NCBI GenBank assembly: GCA_029747015.1
Contig: JAKOGI010000004.1
Location: forward strand, 534,001 to 598,000
Origin: Carnegiea gigantea
Lineage: Eukaryota; Streptophyta; Magnoliopsida; Caryophyllales; Cactaceae
DNA length: 64,000 nt
Reading direction: 5' to 3'
In this document: positions 47,201 through 58,512 of the stretch, piece after piece
How the letters are laid out: each line of letters starts with the position of its first letter
How positions within the stretch are numbered: the stretch's first letter is position 1
Translations under genes and position numbers: made by a program
Notes under the pieces: generated by a model
Told to the model about the DNA's origin: nothing
The model's database searches: none
What the model saw: only the letters and a program-made list of their open reading frames with translations

Positions 47201-47640
47201 TGTCACCTTAGATGCATTACATTATTCGAGACCGACAAACATTGCTATTTGATACAATTGACGGCGAAGTCAAATCGGTATGTGTTGATGTGGATGGCAT
47301 ATAGAGTAAATGGATTCAAATTTTACACAGAAGCTCACAGCGTCGGGAAGAGAACATATAATTGTGGTGTTAGTGTTTGTGGTACGGGGGATGGCGATAT
47401 TGAAAATGATTATTATGGTAACGGGTAAGTCTTCAATTGTTATATGTTATAAACTACTACATGAATTTTGCATCAGAAGTAATCAATTTGATGTGTTATA
47501 TTCAATTAGGTTTTTCCCTAGTGATGGTGCTGTTAGTAAGATTTCGCTCATATTTCAAAGCAAATATGACGGAACTTGGCCTATTTGGGGTAAGGTGCCC
47601 AAACCAGTGCGAGATTTGTGATTTGAAGAGTTCAAGGTAA
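44239..47640 (+). pseudogene. TNP2-like CACTA transposase pseudogene (Transposase-associated, Transposase_21, DUF4218, DUF4216)
   Basis: The open part 44239-45225 begins PPYRRWMYNRLLPNHSG, the transposase-associated N-terminal domain with CPYAKCRN and YWFWISHGE. It runs into the start of Transposase_21 (CCRKGCMLFYKED, ACKFCGHSRW). A 32-bp triplication at 45166-45258 breaks the frame. Further homology appears in pieces: WFDCHRCFL, FRKGRI, EHNWIKKSIFWELPYW (45620-45919), a DUF4218 block (46153-46515, MEHLSVHLVEEAQLGGP), a following block (46587-46835), and DUF4216 (47220-47430, YRVNGFKFYTEAH). Several stops and frameshifts occur. The domain order matches autonomous plant CACTA TNP2 genes, which catalyse excision and insertion. 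No functional product is possible from this copy. Confidence 0.87.
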
Positions 47641-47699
47641 CTATAGTGACTACATATTAATAGTTTGTGTGAACGTGATAAATTACTATTGTATTATTT

Positions 47700-48967
47700 G
47701 ATGCATTTGTTGTTTTCATAATTGCAAAAGTAGTTTACTTGGGATCCGGTCCATGGGGACCGTATAAGAAGGAATTTTGAAAACCAAGGCAGTGCAGGCT
47801 TGAGAGACTTCCTTGGAAGAGCAAGCAAGCATAATTAGAAGACTGTTTGGCTTGGTGATGCTTAATGGGAAGGACTCCAACAGCACTGGGCGAATGAACA
47901 TTATAAGAAATTACGTGAAACGGCCCAGAAGAACTAACTGAGTACTCCAGAAAGTGGTGGCCCATCTCTCCACACTTGTGGCTCTATCCCTATACATGAG
48001 CATAGGCGGTGTCTGGTAAATGAATTTGCTATGTATTTCTTCAACTTCAACACTGTAGTTTGGCTTGTGGTTGACATCATTCTTTCTGGCATGTACATAG
48101 AGGAAACAACTTGGGACGGAGCCCACGATTATTGAATTATTCAGCCGCACTCACAAATTCCATGGTAGAGAAGATGCCCCTTGGGTTGACAAGCAATCAC
48201 AACAAACACATATAAGCAATTAGTTATTCTCAATCTTTATTGGTAGTTCAACATGAACTTGTATACTTTATTATCATTAATTGTAATATACATGATTTCT
48301 TGCGTATGTTGCGACATTGTAGGAATCCTTTGGACGTGATTTCTAATGTTATCAACTCTCAAGGGATTGGGTCAAGGGATTGGGGATGGCACTTCTCAAG
48401 ATCCAAACCAGCCGCTTCCAAACCCAAATGAGTTGTGGGTGAAGACGTACAAGAACAAGAAGGGTCGTATTTATGGCATTGGCGATGAGGCTGTCAATAT
48501 TAGAGAATCCGGTTACTTCAGTCCCACTCAAAGAGCCGGTACAATTTTCATATTAAAGTTTCAATGAACATGGTTATACGATGGATTTACTTAATTGCAA
48601 TAATAATGCATACTTTACTTAAATGCCTGTCAGCAGGTACCGGTTATACGCCATCGCAACAAGAGTTCAATAACTTAAGGGGTGTAGTAACCAACTTGGG
48701 GGTGAGCTAACTTCACAAACTAAAAGCTACTGGTTGCTTATGGAGAAATATAAGCAACTAGAGGAATCCAACAAATTGCTCACCCAAAGCAACCAATAAC
48801 TGAGCCAACAAATGATGAGCATCGATCAGCGCCTCCAAGCTTTTTTCCAAATGTAATAAGCTTCTGACTCGGGATCTCAACCACCATTTACTCATCATTC
48901 GCAATATAATAAGGATAAGAATGAGGAAGAGGAAGAGGAAGAGGATGATCCTCACCTTGATGATTGA
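47700..48967 (+). pseudogene. TNP1-like (Transposase_24 / Ptta-En-Spm) pseudogene
   Basis: Segments in several frames match the second CACTA gene: GGPSLHTCGSIPIHEHR (about 47960-48010), TIIELFSRTHKFHGRED (about 48125-48175), NPNELWVKTYKNKKGRIYG and SGYFSPTQRAG (48420-48540). A leucine-rich helix (EKYKQLEESNKLL) follows, then an acidic end (EEEEEEDDPHLDD, stopping at about 48967). Stops and frame changes interrupt it. In the family this protein is the accessory DNA-binding factor for the subterminal repeats. Confidence 0.75.
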
Positions 48968-49449
48968 GTTGGTTACAGTTTTCCTCCTATTGGTGGCTCT
49001 CCTGCTTGGTTCTTCATGGAGTACATATCTTCCTACTTACTTCCCCTCCCCTTGGTGCTTATTTCATTCCCCTCCCCTTGGTGCTTATTTCATGCCCCTC
49101 CCACTCGGCGCCTGCTTCTCCCTCTTTTGCAAATATGACGTTACTTTTAATTACTAGCAACTTATGGTTTGATTGAATTTGTAGTTTGTGATATGTAGAG
49201 ACTTTGTTTGGGACTTATGCTTTGTGAATTCAAAACCCTTGGTTGGAAGTGTTGCTTTGGATGTGATATTATGTGATATTTCATCTTTGTGCGGCTTGAA
49301 ATTATTGAGAACAGTTCGAATTTAGTCATATTCGAAGTCATTGGATATTGATTGAGTCCAAAATTCTTGTAAATTTCTTAAAGGAATTGAAATGTATGTA
49401 CTAAGAGATACGATAAAAAACAAGCGTTGTTGTTTTAAAAAAATTAGAA

Positions 49450-49714
49450 ACCTAGCGACGGACTGGCGACGGAACGGAAGCATCTATTATTTTTTTTTGG
49501 GGCAGAAGGTGGTGATGGAATTTTCATCGGTGGTGGTGACGGATTTTTCATTCCGTCGCTCCCTGCCCTGCCAATTTTTCCCCGCCAAAAAAAGTACGTC
49601 GCAATATCCGTCGTTGATTCCGTTGTTCATTGCAATAGAATTTCAAAATTTCGTCGCCAGGTACTCAGCGACGAGCGAAAATCCGACATCCATCTTCTGT
49701 CGCTGATAAACCTT
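49450..49714 (+). repeat. CACTA 1 right subterminal repeats
   Basis: Words GCGACGGACTGGCGACGG, TTCCGTCGC and GTCGCCAGG recur, matching the left subterminal array. The array stops without a terminal inverted repeat, at the start of element 2. Confidence 0.7.
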
Positions 49715-49925
49715 CACTACAAAAATACATCTGATCTGCGACGGAAATTCCGACGGAAAATACGACGCCGAACGTCTCGTCGGAATTCAGCTCGTCGCAG
49801 AAAATATCCCGACGGAGGCCGACGGAGTCCAACGGGAAACAGCCGTTGGTGAAACCGTCGGACAATATTCTGTTCAGTCTGTGGTGCAGTGGGGGCAGGG
49901 AAAATTCCGACGGAATTTCCGTCCC
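49715..49925 (-). repeat. CACTA 2 terminus and subterminal repeats
   Basis: The CACTA terminus is followed by closely spaced CGACGGAAA, TCCGACGG, CGTCTCGTCGG and TTCCGTC words. The motif set overlaps that of element 1, but spacing and flanking bases differ. Confidence 0.8.
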
Positions 49926-50145
49926 CTCAAAAAAAATTTAAATTTTTTTAAAAAATTTGGTTCTCAAAAACAAAAAAATAAATAAATATATTACGATATG
50001 TAATAAGTAATAATTACAAAATATAAAACTTTATATCTGCCAAAAAAAGGTGCTAATTTAAATATTAATTACGACATTCATAAAATACAGTTGTTTTGGA
50101 TCTTCACGCAGATCACATAAACTACACGCAAATCATATAAACTAA

Positions 50146-51950
50146 TCAGAGCCAGATAAATTTGTGAGATCATCGTCATTGTCATTTTGGGAGTCCTCTT
50201 CATCATCAGGGTTCAAGTTGATGTGGCTGGAAGAACCTGCACTTTGACCTTTAAAAAATCTTAAAACTTTTTTCAGCATGCCCCCTGTCTTCCCTTGTTT
50301 CTTGACTATTTGAGTTATAACCTCCGCTTGCTTGGTTATGCTCTCATTGAGGAGCTTGGATTAAAATGCTCAGCTGATGAGTGACGTGCAGTTGCAATGA
50401 TAGCTGATTTCTTCAACTTGACCCCCTCCGTGTCAAAACCATATACACGACCTTTCTTGTCCAGATTTTCTTTAATCCAAAAACTTTTCTTGGGTCATAG
50501 GTGACAGTTGGGAGCCCCCTTGAGTTGCAACTTGAGAGTACTCCTCCCATTTATTGTGATGATCCTCCTGAAAATTGTCAAAAACAAAACTATTTCACAC
50601 TAAACCTACAATTATAATATATGAATAATCTCTGAATAGAATGTGCCAAACTTACATTTTTTTTGCAGATTTTTTATCTACAAAAGTTTTGTCTTTCACC
50701 TTGCAGTGAGTATCCTTAAACAATTCCTCACATGTGGGTTCCCTACCTAATACTTTGGCCTAAAGGAAAAAAAGTAACCAGCAATTAAATATAAACAAGG
50801 ACAAAAACCTCAATCCATACTATACATTATATATAAGAAATACACTTATTAATAATCACATTCCTTACCAGGTGCCTTTTTCTTTTACTAATCGGAATTG
50901 AGCCACATGTATGTAACGAAGGACCAAAACCTTCAGCATCACTCAATCTATTCTTTTTATTTTGTTGACTCAATTTCTTGAACTTGTCATCCTTACTCTA
51001 ATGTTTAAGCATATCATTCCAAACACTAGGCGCTAACCACTTCGACTTTTTGTTGTACTTCCTGGCATATCCAAGAATGTCCCTAAGTCGAGTTGCACAT
51101 CTGTACTCAAAGTTACGCCGTATCTGAGTTTCATTATCTAGATGTCAGTAGTAGTGTTTCTGTGCCAAAGTTGAAGTATATTAGTAATTAAACATCTCAA
51201 ACAATCCAATGACGATTTTGAAATTTGTTGTACAGAAAATTAACATTGAACTCATTAAACCATATGTCTCTCTAAGATTGTGGAATTTTCCCTCATGTGG
51301 TCCAAGGACGTAGGTACTTACCTGCAAAACTTTCAACAATTTTCTGAACTACGCCCTGATATGGAACAAAACTAAGAACAAAAAAAGAATTTGTTAAAAG
51401 TAATTACTGTAGGCATTAAAACAATATGATTACTGAAGAAGTTACAAAGTTTGTAATCAACTCACGTGTCACCACCGGGTTGTAAATATATCTTATTATT
51501 GGTACTTGCAGTTTCACTCTCAGGTGCAGGACTGTGTCTATCTCTTCCTACCCCTTCATTTTGGACCCCTTCGTTGTGCACTGAGTGGCTTGGTATTCTA
51601 GGTTACCCCATAATCTGATTGCCGTTAAAATGTGGACTAACAGTGCCAAACTATTGATAAAGTAATGGAGTAGCTGAAGTACCACCCATGTAAGAAATAT
51701 TGGGTTGGATTGGTGACTGCATATCCGCAACAAAAAAAAGTGGTTGCGTATGGAGTTGCTCATTCGTGCTACCAAAATAATTTCCAAATGATTGAGTTGG
51801 ATCAAGAAAACCTCCAAACATTCCACTAAAGGCGTTTGTTTCATAGTTTTGATCAGCAGGATAATACTGTGGGGTCGGTTGCGGTACTCCTCTACCCGCA
51901 TCATTCCTAATCGTTCGACCACGAACACGTCCACCATTGAGTCCAGACAT
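50146..51950 (-). pseudogene. TNP1-like (Transposase_24) pseudogene of CACTA 2
   Basis: The N-terminal part starts at 51950 (MSGLNGGRVRGRTIRND) and is Gly/Gln/Tyr-rich, like the leading part of plant TNP1-type proteins. Later pieces are TQIRRNFEYRCATRLRDI and KYNKKSKWLAPSVWNDM (about 51030-51145), then GPSLHTCGSIPISKRKRHL (about 50880-50935). KVLGREPTCEELFKDTHC (about 50695-50760) and an acidic C-terminus (DDEEDSQNDNDDDLTNL near 50160) follow. At least one in-frame stop and introns or gaps separate the pieces; exon borders were not resolved. Confidence 0.75.
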
Positions 51951-52110
51951 CTAACAAATAAGAACAAAATAAAAAAAATACAACTACACAAATATTCATA
52001 GTGTTGTCAGTGAAAAAATTACAGTAAATATATACAATTGTTTTTCTGGGTTTGCAATTAAGAAAAACTACATACACATGCATAAATATCCATACAATGA
52101 AAAGATTAAA

Positions 52111-52167
52111 TCAATCACTGTGGGACACATCGTCATCGTCATCGTCACCACTTTGCAATGCCATATT

Positions 52168-52198
<31 letters not shown>

Positions 52199-55100
52199 GT
52201 GTCTTCAGCTTCATCCTCCCGTTCACCTTCTTCATCCTTTTCATCACCATCATCATGTTCACCATTCCCATCATGGTCATCACCCCAATCATGTCCAACA
52301 ACATCATCAGCTTGTGCAGTTTCATCGACTAATGTTGTGGCTATAACATTATCCACATTCATGGTTGTCATTCCTAACTATTGATAGGCAAGTTCTAGAT
52401 TATCCTTATCTTTAGGAGCACCGCGAGGTTTGTTTGGTATAGCTACCCACCAATTCGCTTTTTCTGATATCCCCTCAGGGTACTTAAGATATACCACATG
52501 GGTGCAGTATCAACAAGTATGAATGGGTCAAACTTTCTGTAACGTCTGATATGATTGACCTCGGAATATGGGGTAAATTTAGGATAACGTAGCCCCGAGG
52601 AACATCCAGGTCAAACCACTCACAATTGAAAAGTACACATTTTTTAATTGGCTCACCCGTAAATTCAACACGAATAATTTCGTGAAGTATGCCATAATAA
52701 TCTCCTGATACTTTATCACCTTCGCCAACTCTTTTGACACACATGCCATAATTATATGTTGCTTTACCTTCATTTCTAGCCTTGGTATGAAACCGGTAAC
52801 CATTAACTTTATACTCAGAAAAACATTCCACTACCATAATCGATCCATGAGATAAGTTCACCAAAAATTCTTGCCTCTCATCATTAAACACCCGATAAGA
52901 ATTGACCTATGAAGACAAAAAGAAGGTAATCCTCTTTAGAGTTACAAAAATGTTTTTTAGGAGTTGAAGGTTATTTAAGAAAATTACTTACATTACACTC
53001 AAACCATTGTGCAAAATTTGACTCGATAAACAAGTCAACTTTCACATCACGCGCGTTTGGATTATGACCGCGAAATTGATGTCTGAACTAACTGCAATGT
53101 TTAACGATTGAAATTAATTAATTATTATTCAACAATTATGAAGTATTCAAATGAAACTTTCAGTAACTGATATACTTACTCCAAATATGGTTGCACTTCA
53201 TCATAATTCAGTAAAAAATGAAGGCGAGCGATACGATACTCCGGTTCAGTAAGATATCTTTTTCGTGGATTTTCAAATGGAGTACCCTTACGGTTGAACA
53301 CCGAAAGAGTTCGCATTTGTGGTTTGGGTTGTTGCAGATCCTCATTATGCCCAATACTTGGGCAATGCAAGTTTGACAGAAAATAATACTCAGCGAAATA
53401 TTTTATCTCAAATGCTAAGTATGCGTGAACTATAGATGCCTCAACACGAGCTTTATTCTTTGCCGTAGGTTTCAACTAGCCAAAGTACCCCTCAAAAGGA
53501 TACATCCATCAATATTGAACAGAACCACCCAACAAAGCTTCTTCGGCTAAATGAATGGGCAAATGTTCCATGACATTCCAAAAACCAGGAGGGAAAACTG
53601 TCTCCAACTTACAAAGAATTATAGCAATGTTCTTGTTCATCTCTTCCAGCATGCTAACATGTAACTCACTGAAGTATAAGTTTCTAAAAAATTCACTCAA
53701 TTTGACCAAGGGTCCCAACACATCTTCCGGAAGAGCCAGCAAAAGCTACTGAAAGAAGATTCTCCAAAAACACATGATGATCATGACTTTTCATATTTTG
53801 CAATTTTGTATTAGATGGATCCACCCAATTTCCCACATTAGAATAATAACCATCAAGCACATGAACCTTCCGCAACCATTGACAGACAGCCCTTTTTTGA
53901 GGTAGTGACAGTGCAAACTTGGCTTTTGGCTTACACAATCTATCAGTTGTCCCTCTTGTAGCGAAGTTCAACTATTGCCTACTACACAGAATAAACATAT
54001 CCATTCTTGCTTTGATATCATCCTTTGTTTTTCCGGGAACATCCATCACTGTGTTTATAATATTTTCACTGAAGTTTTTCTCAATATGCATAACATCAAG
54101 GTTATGCCTCAGAAGTTGATGCTTCCAATATAGAAACTCCCAAAAGATACTTTGCTTTGTCCAATTATGTTCGTTTTTCTCAAATCCCGGCCTTTGAAAA
54201 TGGATATCTATAGTCACTTTAGGCAATGTCGATACTATATCAGACAATATTTCACCAGAAATCTTTTGAGGAGGGCCAATGTGTATGCTCTTTCCTTTAC
54301 GAAAAGCAACTTTATTAGCTCTAAAACAATGATTCCGAGGCAAGAACCAACGATGGCAATCGAACCAAGATGGCTTTCGGCCATGCTGTAACTGGAATGC
54401 ACAATTTTGATGCGTACAAACCGGACATGCTAACAACCCATGAGTACTCCAATCGGATAACATACCACATGCGGAAAAATCATTAATTGTCCACATCAAC
54501 GCGGTATGCAATCTAAAAGTTTCCCCGCATGAAATATCAAATGTATCCACCCCAACATCCCACAGCATTTTCAACTCATCAATTAAGGGTTGCAAGTGCA
54601 CATCAATCCTGTTCTTCGGATTTGTTGGACCCGAAATAATACAATTTAAAAACATGTATGGAGTGGTCATACACATATCTGGAGGCAAGTTATAAGGTGT
54701 AACAATAATTGGCCACACAGAATACGATCTTCCAAATATGAAAAATGGTGTGAAACCATCAGTACAAAGACCTAACCTTACATTCCGAGGCTCTACTGCA
54801 AAATTTGGATACTTTTAGTCAAAATACTTCCAAGCTAATCCATCTGACGGATGCCGGAGAACACCCGATTCTTGGAGGTGCTCATGATGCCATCTCATAT
54901 GGACGGCAGTCCTTTTTGAGGCATACAGTCGTTACAATCTTGGGATTAAAGGCAGGTAGTGCATTTTTGCATATGAAACATCATTACGACCTCGTTGGTT
55001 GGATTTCTTTGGTAATTATCTTGTGTGTCCACAAAATTTATATGCGGACAAACCCTCATCTTGTTTATGATAAAGTATGCAACCATTCGGACAACAATCA

Positions 55101-55753
55101 ATTTCCTCAACATCTATACCTAAATCTCTCACTTTTCTGAGTTGCTGATGATAATTTTTTAGAATGCTACTTTCAGAATGGCATATATCTTTCATCAGGC
55201 CAACAACTTTGTTGAAACAATGTTGAGACATGTTGTGCCCCGATTTAATACTAAATAGCCTTACAGATGTTTCAAGTTCAGTTATGTTACACCCTTCATA
55301 CAATGGTCATTGGGCATATTCAAGTATAGTGTAAAATGCCTCAGGATTTACGTCATGATGGCTACTCATGTTCATTTCATTAGCTTGGAAGGCAGCATGA
55401 AGCATGTTCTCCATATGATTGTGATTGTTGTGATCGTAATCAAAATTCATAGAATGTGAACTACTTGCACCCCCTGCTTCGGAATTATTTTCTTCCCCAT
55501 GACTTGTCCAGTACCAATAATTCTTCACAAACCCCTTTCTATACAAATGAGACCTTACAACGTCAGGTGCAAAATATTGCATATTCTTGCACTTCACACA
55601 TGGACATCTATAAACTCCATTGATTCTATACTCTTCCTGATTTCGTGCAAATTCATCAAACATATTAACTCCCATCAACCACTCATCTCTAAGTCCATGT
55701 CCATTGGGATTTCTTATCCTATACATCCATTGACGATGCAACGGCCCATCCAT
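52111..55753 (-). pseudogene. TNP2-like CACTA transposase pseudogene of element 2
   Basis: The start MDGPLHRQWMYRIRNPNG at 55753 is the usual beginning of plant TNP2 proteins, followed by CPCVKCKN and YWYWTSHGE (transposase-associated domain). Later blocks are CCPNGCILYHKQDE (55303-55016) and Transposase_21 (54718-53972; PYNLPPDMCM, NPKNRIDVHLQPLIDEL, WFDCHRWFLPRNH, HNLDVMHIEKNFSENI). Then come a basic segment (53971-53693), DUF4218 (53742-53509; MEHLPIHLAEEALLGGS), a following block (53475-53176), and DUF4216 (52891-52484; YKVNGYRFHTKARNEG). A C-terminal acidic tail ends at 52111. Stops and frameshifts separate these, for example at 55306, 53972 and 52384. It is better preserved than the copy in element 1 but still broken. 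Confidence 0.88.
52165..52200. repeat. (ATC)n trinucleotide repeat encoding poly-Asp
   Basis: A run of CAT/ATC triplets encodes about nine Asp on the minus strand inside the acidic tail of the TNP2-like pseudogene. Confidence 0.9.
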
Positions 55754-57032
55754 ATGTTGCTAATATAATTGCCTTAATTGTTATGTAAACCATAATTAAT
55801 TGCAATAAAAATCTTTTAGAAATCTATTTAACCAGTTCAACATATACATATGTATTACATAAAAATATATTTAATAGAACTATTAAATATATCATGACAC
55901 CCCCAATTAAGCATCAAACATAAATTACATAATTTATTTCACACTTTACTCAAATAAACAAACCAAAAAAAAATAAAATACTGTTACCCAAAAGATAAAA
56001 TAAAAATACTTAACAAATGAAACAAAAAATTAACCATACCTCAAACAAGAATATTCTTTACATACTTCTCAATGACTAATATATACAACAAATCAAACAA
56101 AACATGAACATACTTAACATACTCAAACAATTCAACCAAAATTTCACATCACTATATTATTTGTGAAAATAAATGTTATCAAGCATCAAACACAAATAAA
56201 GTTATTATTTTCGTACTTCATCCAAATAAATAAATCCAAACAAAATTAATAAGATATAATACAATTAACATAATGAGCAAACTTTAATTAATATATACTT
56301 AACATATCTCAATATATACTTAACATATCTCAAAAATACATACACTTCACATACTTACAAAACATTGATATATATTACAAATCAAACAAAATGCAAACAT
56401 ACTTAGAAAATTTAAAGTATTCACTAAAGCAAAACACATTACACATGTCTAATATACTTCAACATTTCATAATAATTATATAATTATTATAAATGTACAT
56501 ACTTATTATATTTTAGTCCACTTATTCAAATAAATACACTTCACAAATAAAATTAAAATTTAATATAGTTCACATCCATATTTTACAAAAAAAATAAATT
56601 AGATATTAAACTAACCAAATCATACGAAAAATTAACCATATCTCAAAACAAAATGTTATTCACATACTTGTCAAAAATTAATATACACAACAAATCGAAC
56701 AAAAAATAAACATACTTAATATTCTTAAACCATGTACCAAAACAAAACATATATTACATATGCTTACGTACTCACAACTATTTCAATTATTCAAATCAAC
56801 ATACATTCATATTAAATTAGAGTTACATTATACTTTTTCCCTATCAAAAAAATTCTCACAAAATCTAAAATACAACAATTAATGTAATTAAACATATATA
56901 CTTAGCATACCTAAATGCCTAAATAAATTCAACATAACAATATTATTTATCCACATAAGCCTCATTAAGCATCAACCACAAATTAAACACCTTATTTCAC
57001 ACTTCATCTAATTAAACAAACCCAAATAAAAA
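55754..57032 (-). repeat. AT-rich leader of CACTA 2 with diverged tandem units of about 280-300 bp
   Basis: No gene lies here. A phrase of the form AAGCATCAAACA...CACTT..TCAAATAAACAAA recurs near 55910, 56180 and 56955, with a weaker version near 56480. Intervening CATACTTA and CAAATCAAACAAAA words repeat too. It probably belongs to the 5' region of CACTA 2, comparable in place to the 140-bp array of CACTA 1. Confidence 0.5.
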
Positions 57033-58455
57033 TGTTAGAATGTATAAGGTTTTGATGATAATAAATCCAAGTGTTGTAGTTGTTGTTGTTGTTGTTCCAA
57101 ACAGGCTTTACCAACAGGTCTTACTGCTATTTTTCAATATATTAAAACTGCTTGACTAATGGTTTATCAAGAACAGGTACTCAAGTCAGCGATGTAAGAA
57201 CAACCATGAGGAACAGGCTCTGTAAGGTGTTTGAAACATGTCCTGTGAAGTGTTTGAAGCATATGATATAAGTGCAGCCGTGAGGAAAAGGTTCTGTGAA
57301 GTGTTTGCAGCAGATTCGTCTTTCTACAAGATGACCAGTGGTTACAACAAGATATCTTGATTTAATTTGGTCTTATATTTTTAGACTCTTGTTAATATGC
57401 CAATCAGAAAGTCTTAACTTACCACTTACTTGAAACGGTTTTGTTTTCTTTTTGAAAATATTTCGGATCACCCTTCAGAACAATCCTGGAAACAGGGTGA
57501 TCAGGGTGTTTCCAGAATAAGCTGCGAAAAACTGTTTTGCACGATTTTTATCTTTTGAATTTTGAGCAGCTTCTTCAAGGATTTGCAAGAAAGATTTTTT
57601 TTATGGAGTATCTTACCCCTTATCCTAAAAACTGTTATTAAAATCTAAGGGGATTTGCAAAATCTTTTTTGAGTAAAAAGAATATCCAATTTTTGGCAAG
57701 TGGATAAGGTTGTTGAGAAAAACATGGGCTAGTTGCTGAGAATCACCGCCTTATGCACACGGTTTAGGAAGTGTTTCCAGCTCATGTTTCCTCATCCCTT
57801 GTGGCTAAAGAATTCTATATTCTTTAGGGATTTTAGTTTCCAAAAATTTGAGGAATTGTTTTTCCAAGCACTATATAAAGTCGCTTCTTAGAACGATAGA
57901 AGCATCGGTTTTCAAAAAGAAAAATTCAGTGTTCATGAGCTTAAAAGTATGAAAAGAAAACCGTGTCTAGTGAGTGAGTTATTTAAGCTTTCAAAGTTGG
58001 CATACTAGGATTTCATTGTATCCTATATTAGCTTAGTTGAGAAGCATTGTAATAGGGTGTTTTTCTTTATACTCTTCTTTCACAAAAGTGAGTTGAGTGT
58101 GTGTCCAAATCAAGGGGATTTTGGACGTGGGGTAACCTGTCTTAGGGAAGACGGTTACGTGGGTTGCAATTTGTAACAAGGTGTGTTACTATTGTAACGT
58201 GATTAGCCCGTTTAGTGAAGTGTTTAAATCCTACAGGAGGTAGGTCGTGGTTTTTCACCTCAGTTGGGCTAGAGGTGTTTTCCACGTAAAAATCCTGTGT
58301 CCATTATTTCCGCATTCAATTTTGTTGGATTTTCGCTTCTGCTTATCTCAGAAACAACCTGTGCGAACAGGGCCTAAGACTGTTTGCCAGCAACTTGCGA
58401 AAATCGGACACCACAATTCACCCCCTCTTGTGGTTGTGTACTCTCTAAATCAACA
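57033..58455 (+). repeat. 5' LTR of right copia element (1423 bp)
   Basis: It starts TGTTAGAATG and ends AATCAACA two bases before the primer-binding site. The start phrase TTTTGATGATAATAAATCC is shared with the left-copy LTR. The five bases before it are AAAAA; the matching target duplication would be past the window. Confidence 0.88.
57871..57880 (+). promoter_or_regulatory. probable LTR TATA box
   Basis: CTATATAAAG in the middle of the LTR is the best TATA match. It would place transcription start near 57905 and define the U3/R border. No expression evidence is available. Confidence 0.5.
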
Positions 58456-58457
58456 AG

Positions 58458-58469
58458 TGGTATCAGAGC
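58458..58469 (+). other. primer-binding site, initiator tRNA-Met type
   Basis: TGGTATCAGAGC, identical to the site of the left copy and complementary to initiator tRNA-Met. Confidence 0.95.
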
Positions 58470-58512
58470 AGGTTCTCCTTTGAAAGGCTAACACCTTGAG
58501 AGATCCTTGAAG

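Larger units (their letters stand above)
42866..49714 (+). mobile_element. CACTA (En/Spm) DNA transposon 1, decayed; right terminus missing
   Basis: The left end CACTACTAGAAAAGTTC is a classic CACTA terminus, followed by subterminal CGACGGAA/TTCCGTCG words in both orientations (42890-43200). The plus strand then carries a TNP2-like transposase gene with DUF4218 and DUF4216 regions, and a TNP1-like gene, the normal two-gene layout. Subterminal CGACGG/CCGTCGC words reappear at 49450-49710. No matching right end (expected TTTTCTAGTAGTG) is found. Instead the sequence runs directly into the CACTA terminus of element 2. Confidence 0.88.
49715..57032 (-). mobile_element. CACTA (En/Spm) DNA transposon 2, decayed; cut by copia insertion
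   Basis: The terminus CACTACAAAAATACATC at 49715 is followed by dense CGACGGAAAT/CCGTCGG words to about 49925. Genes lie on the minus strand: TNP1-like (50146-51950), then TNP2-like (52111-55753), so 49715 is the 3' end of the element. No CACTA terminus or subterminal array is found on the right before 57033, where a copia LTR begins. The simplest reading is that the copia inserted into the transposon's 5' region and the other end lies beyond the window. This is inference. Confidence 0.8.

Noticed and set aside
52052..52384. Plus-strand Ser- and His-rich open stretches
   Set aside because: They are the antisense of the ATC repeat that encodes the acidic tail of the CACTA 2 transposase.
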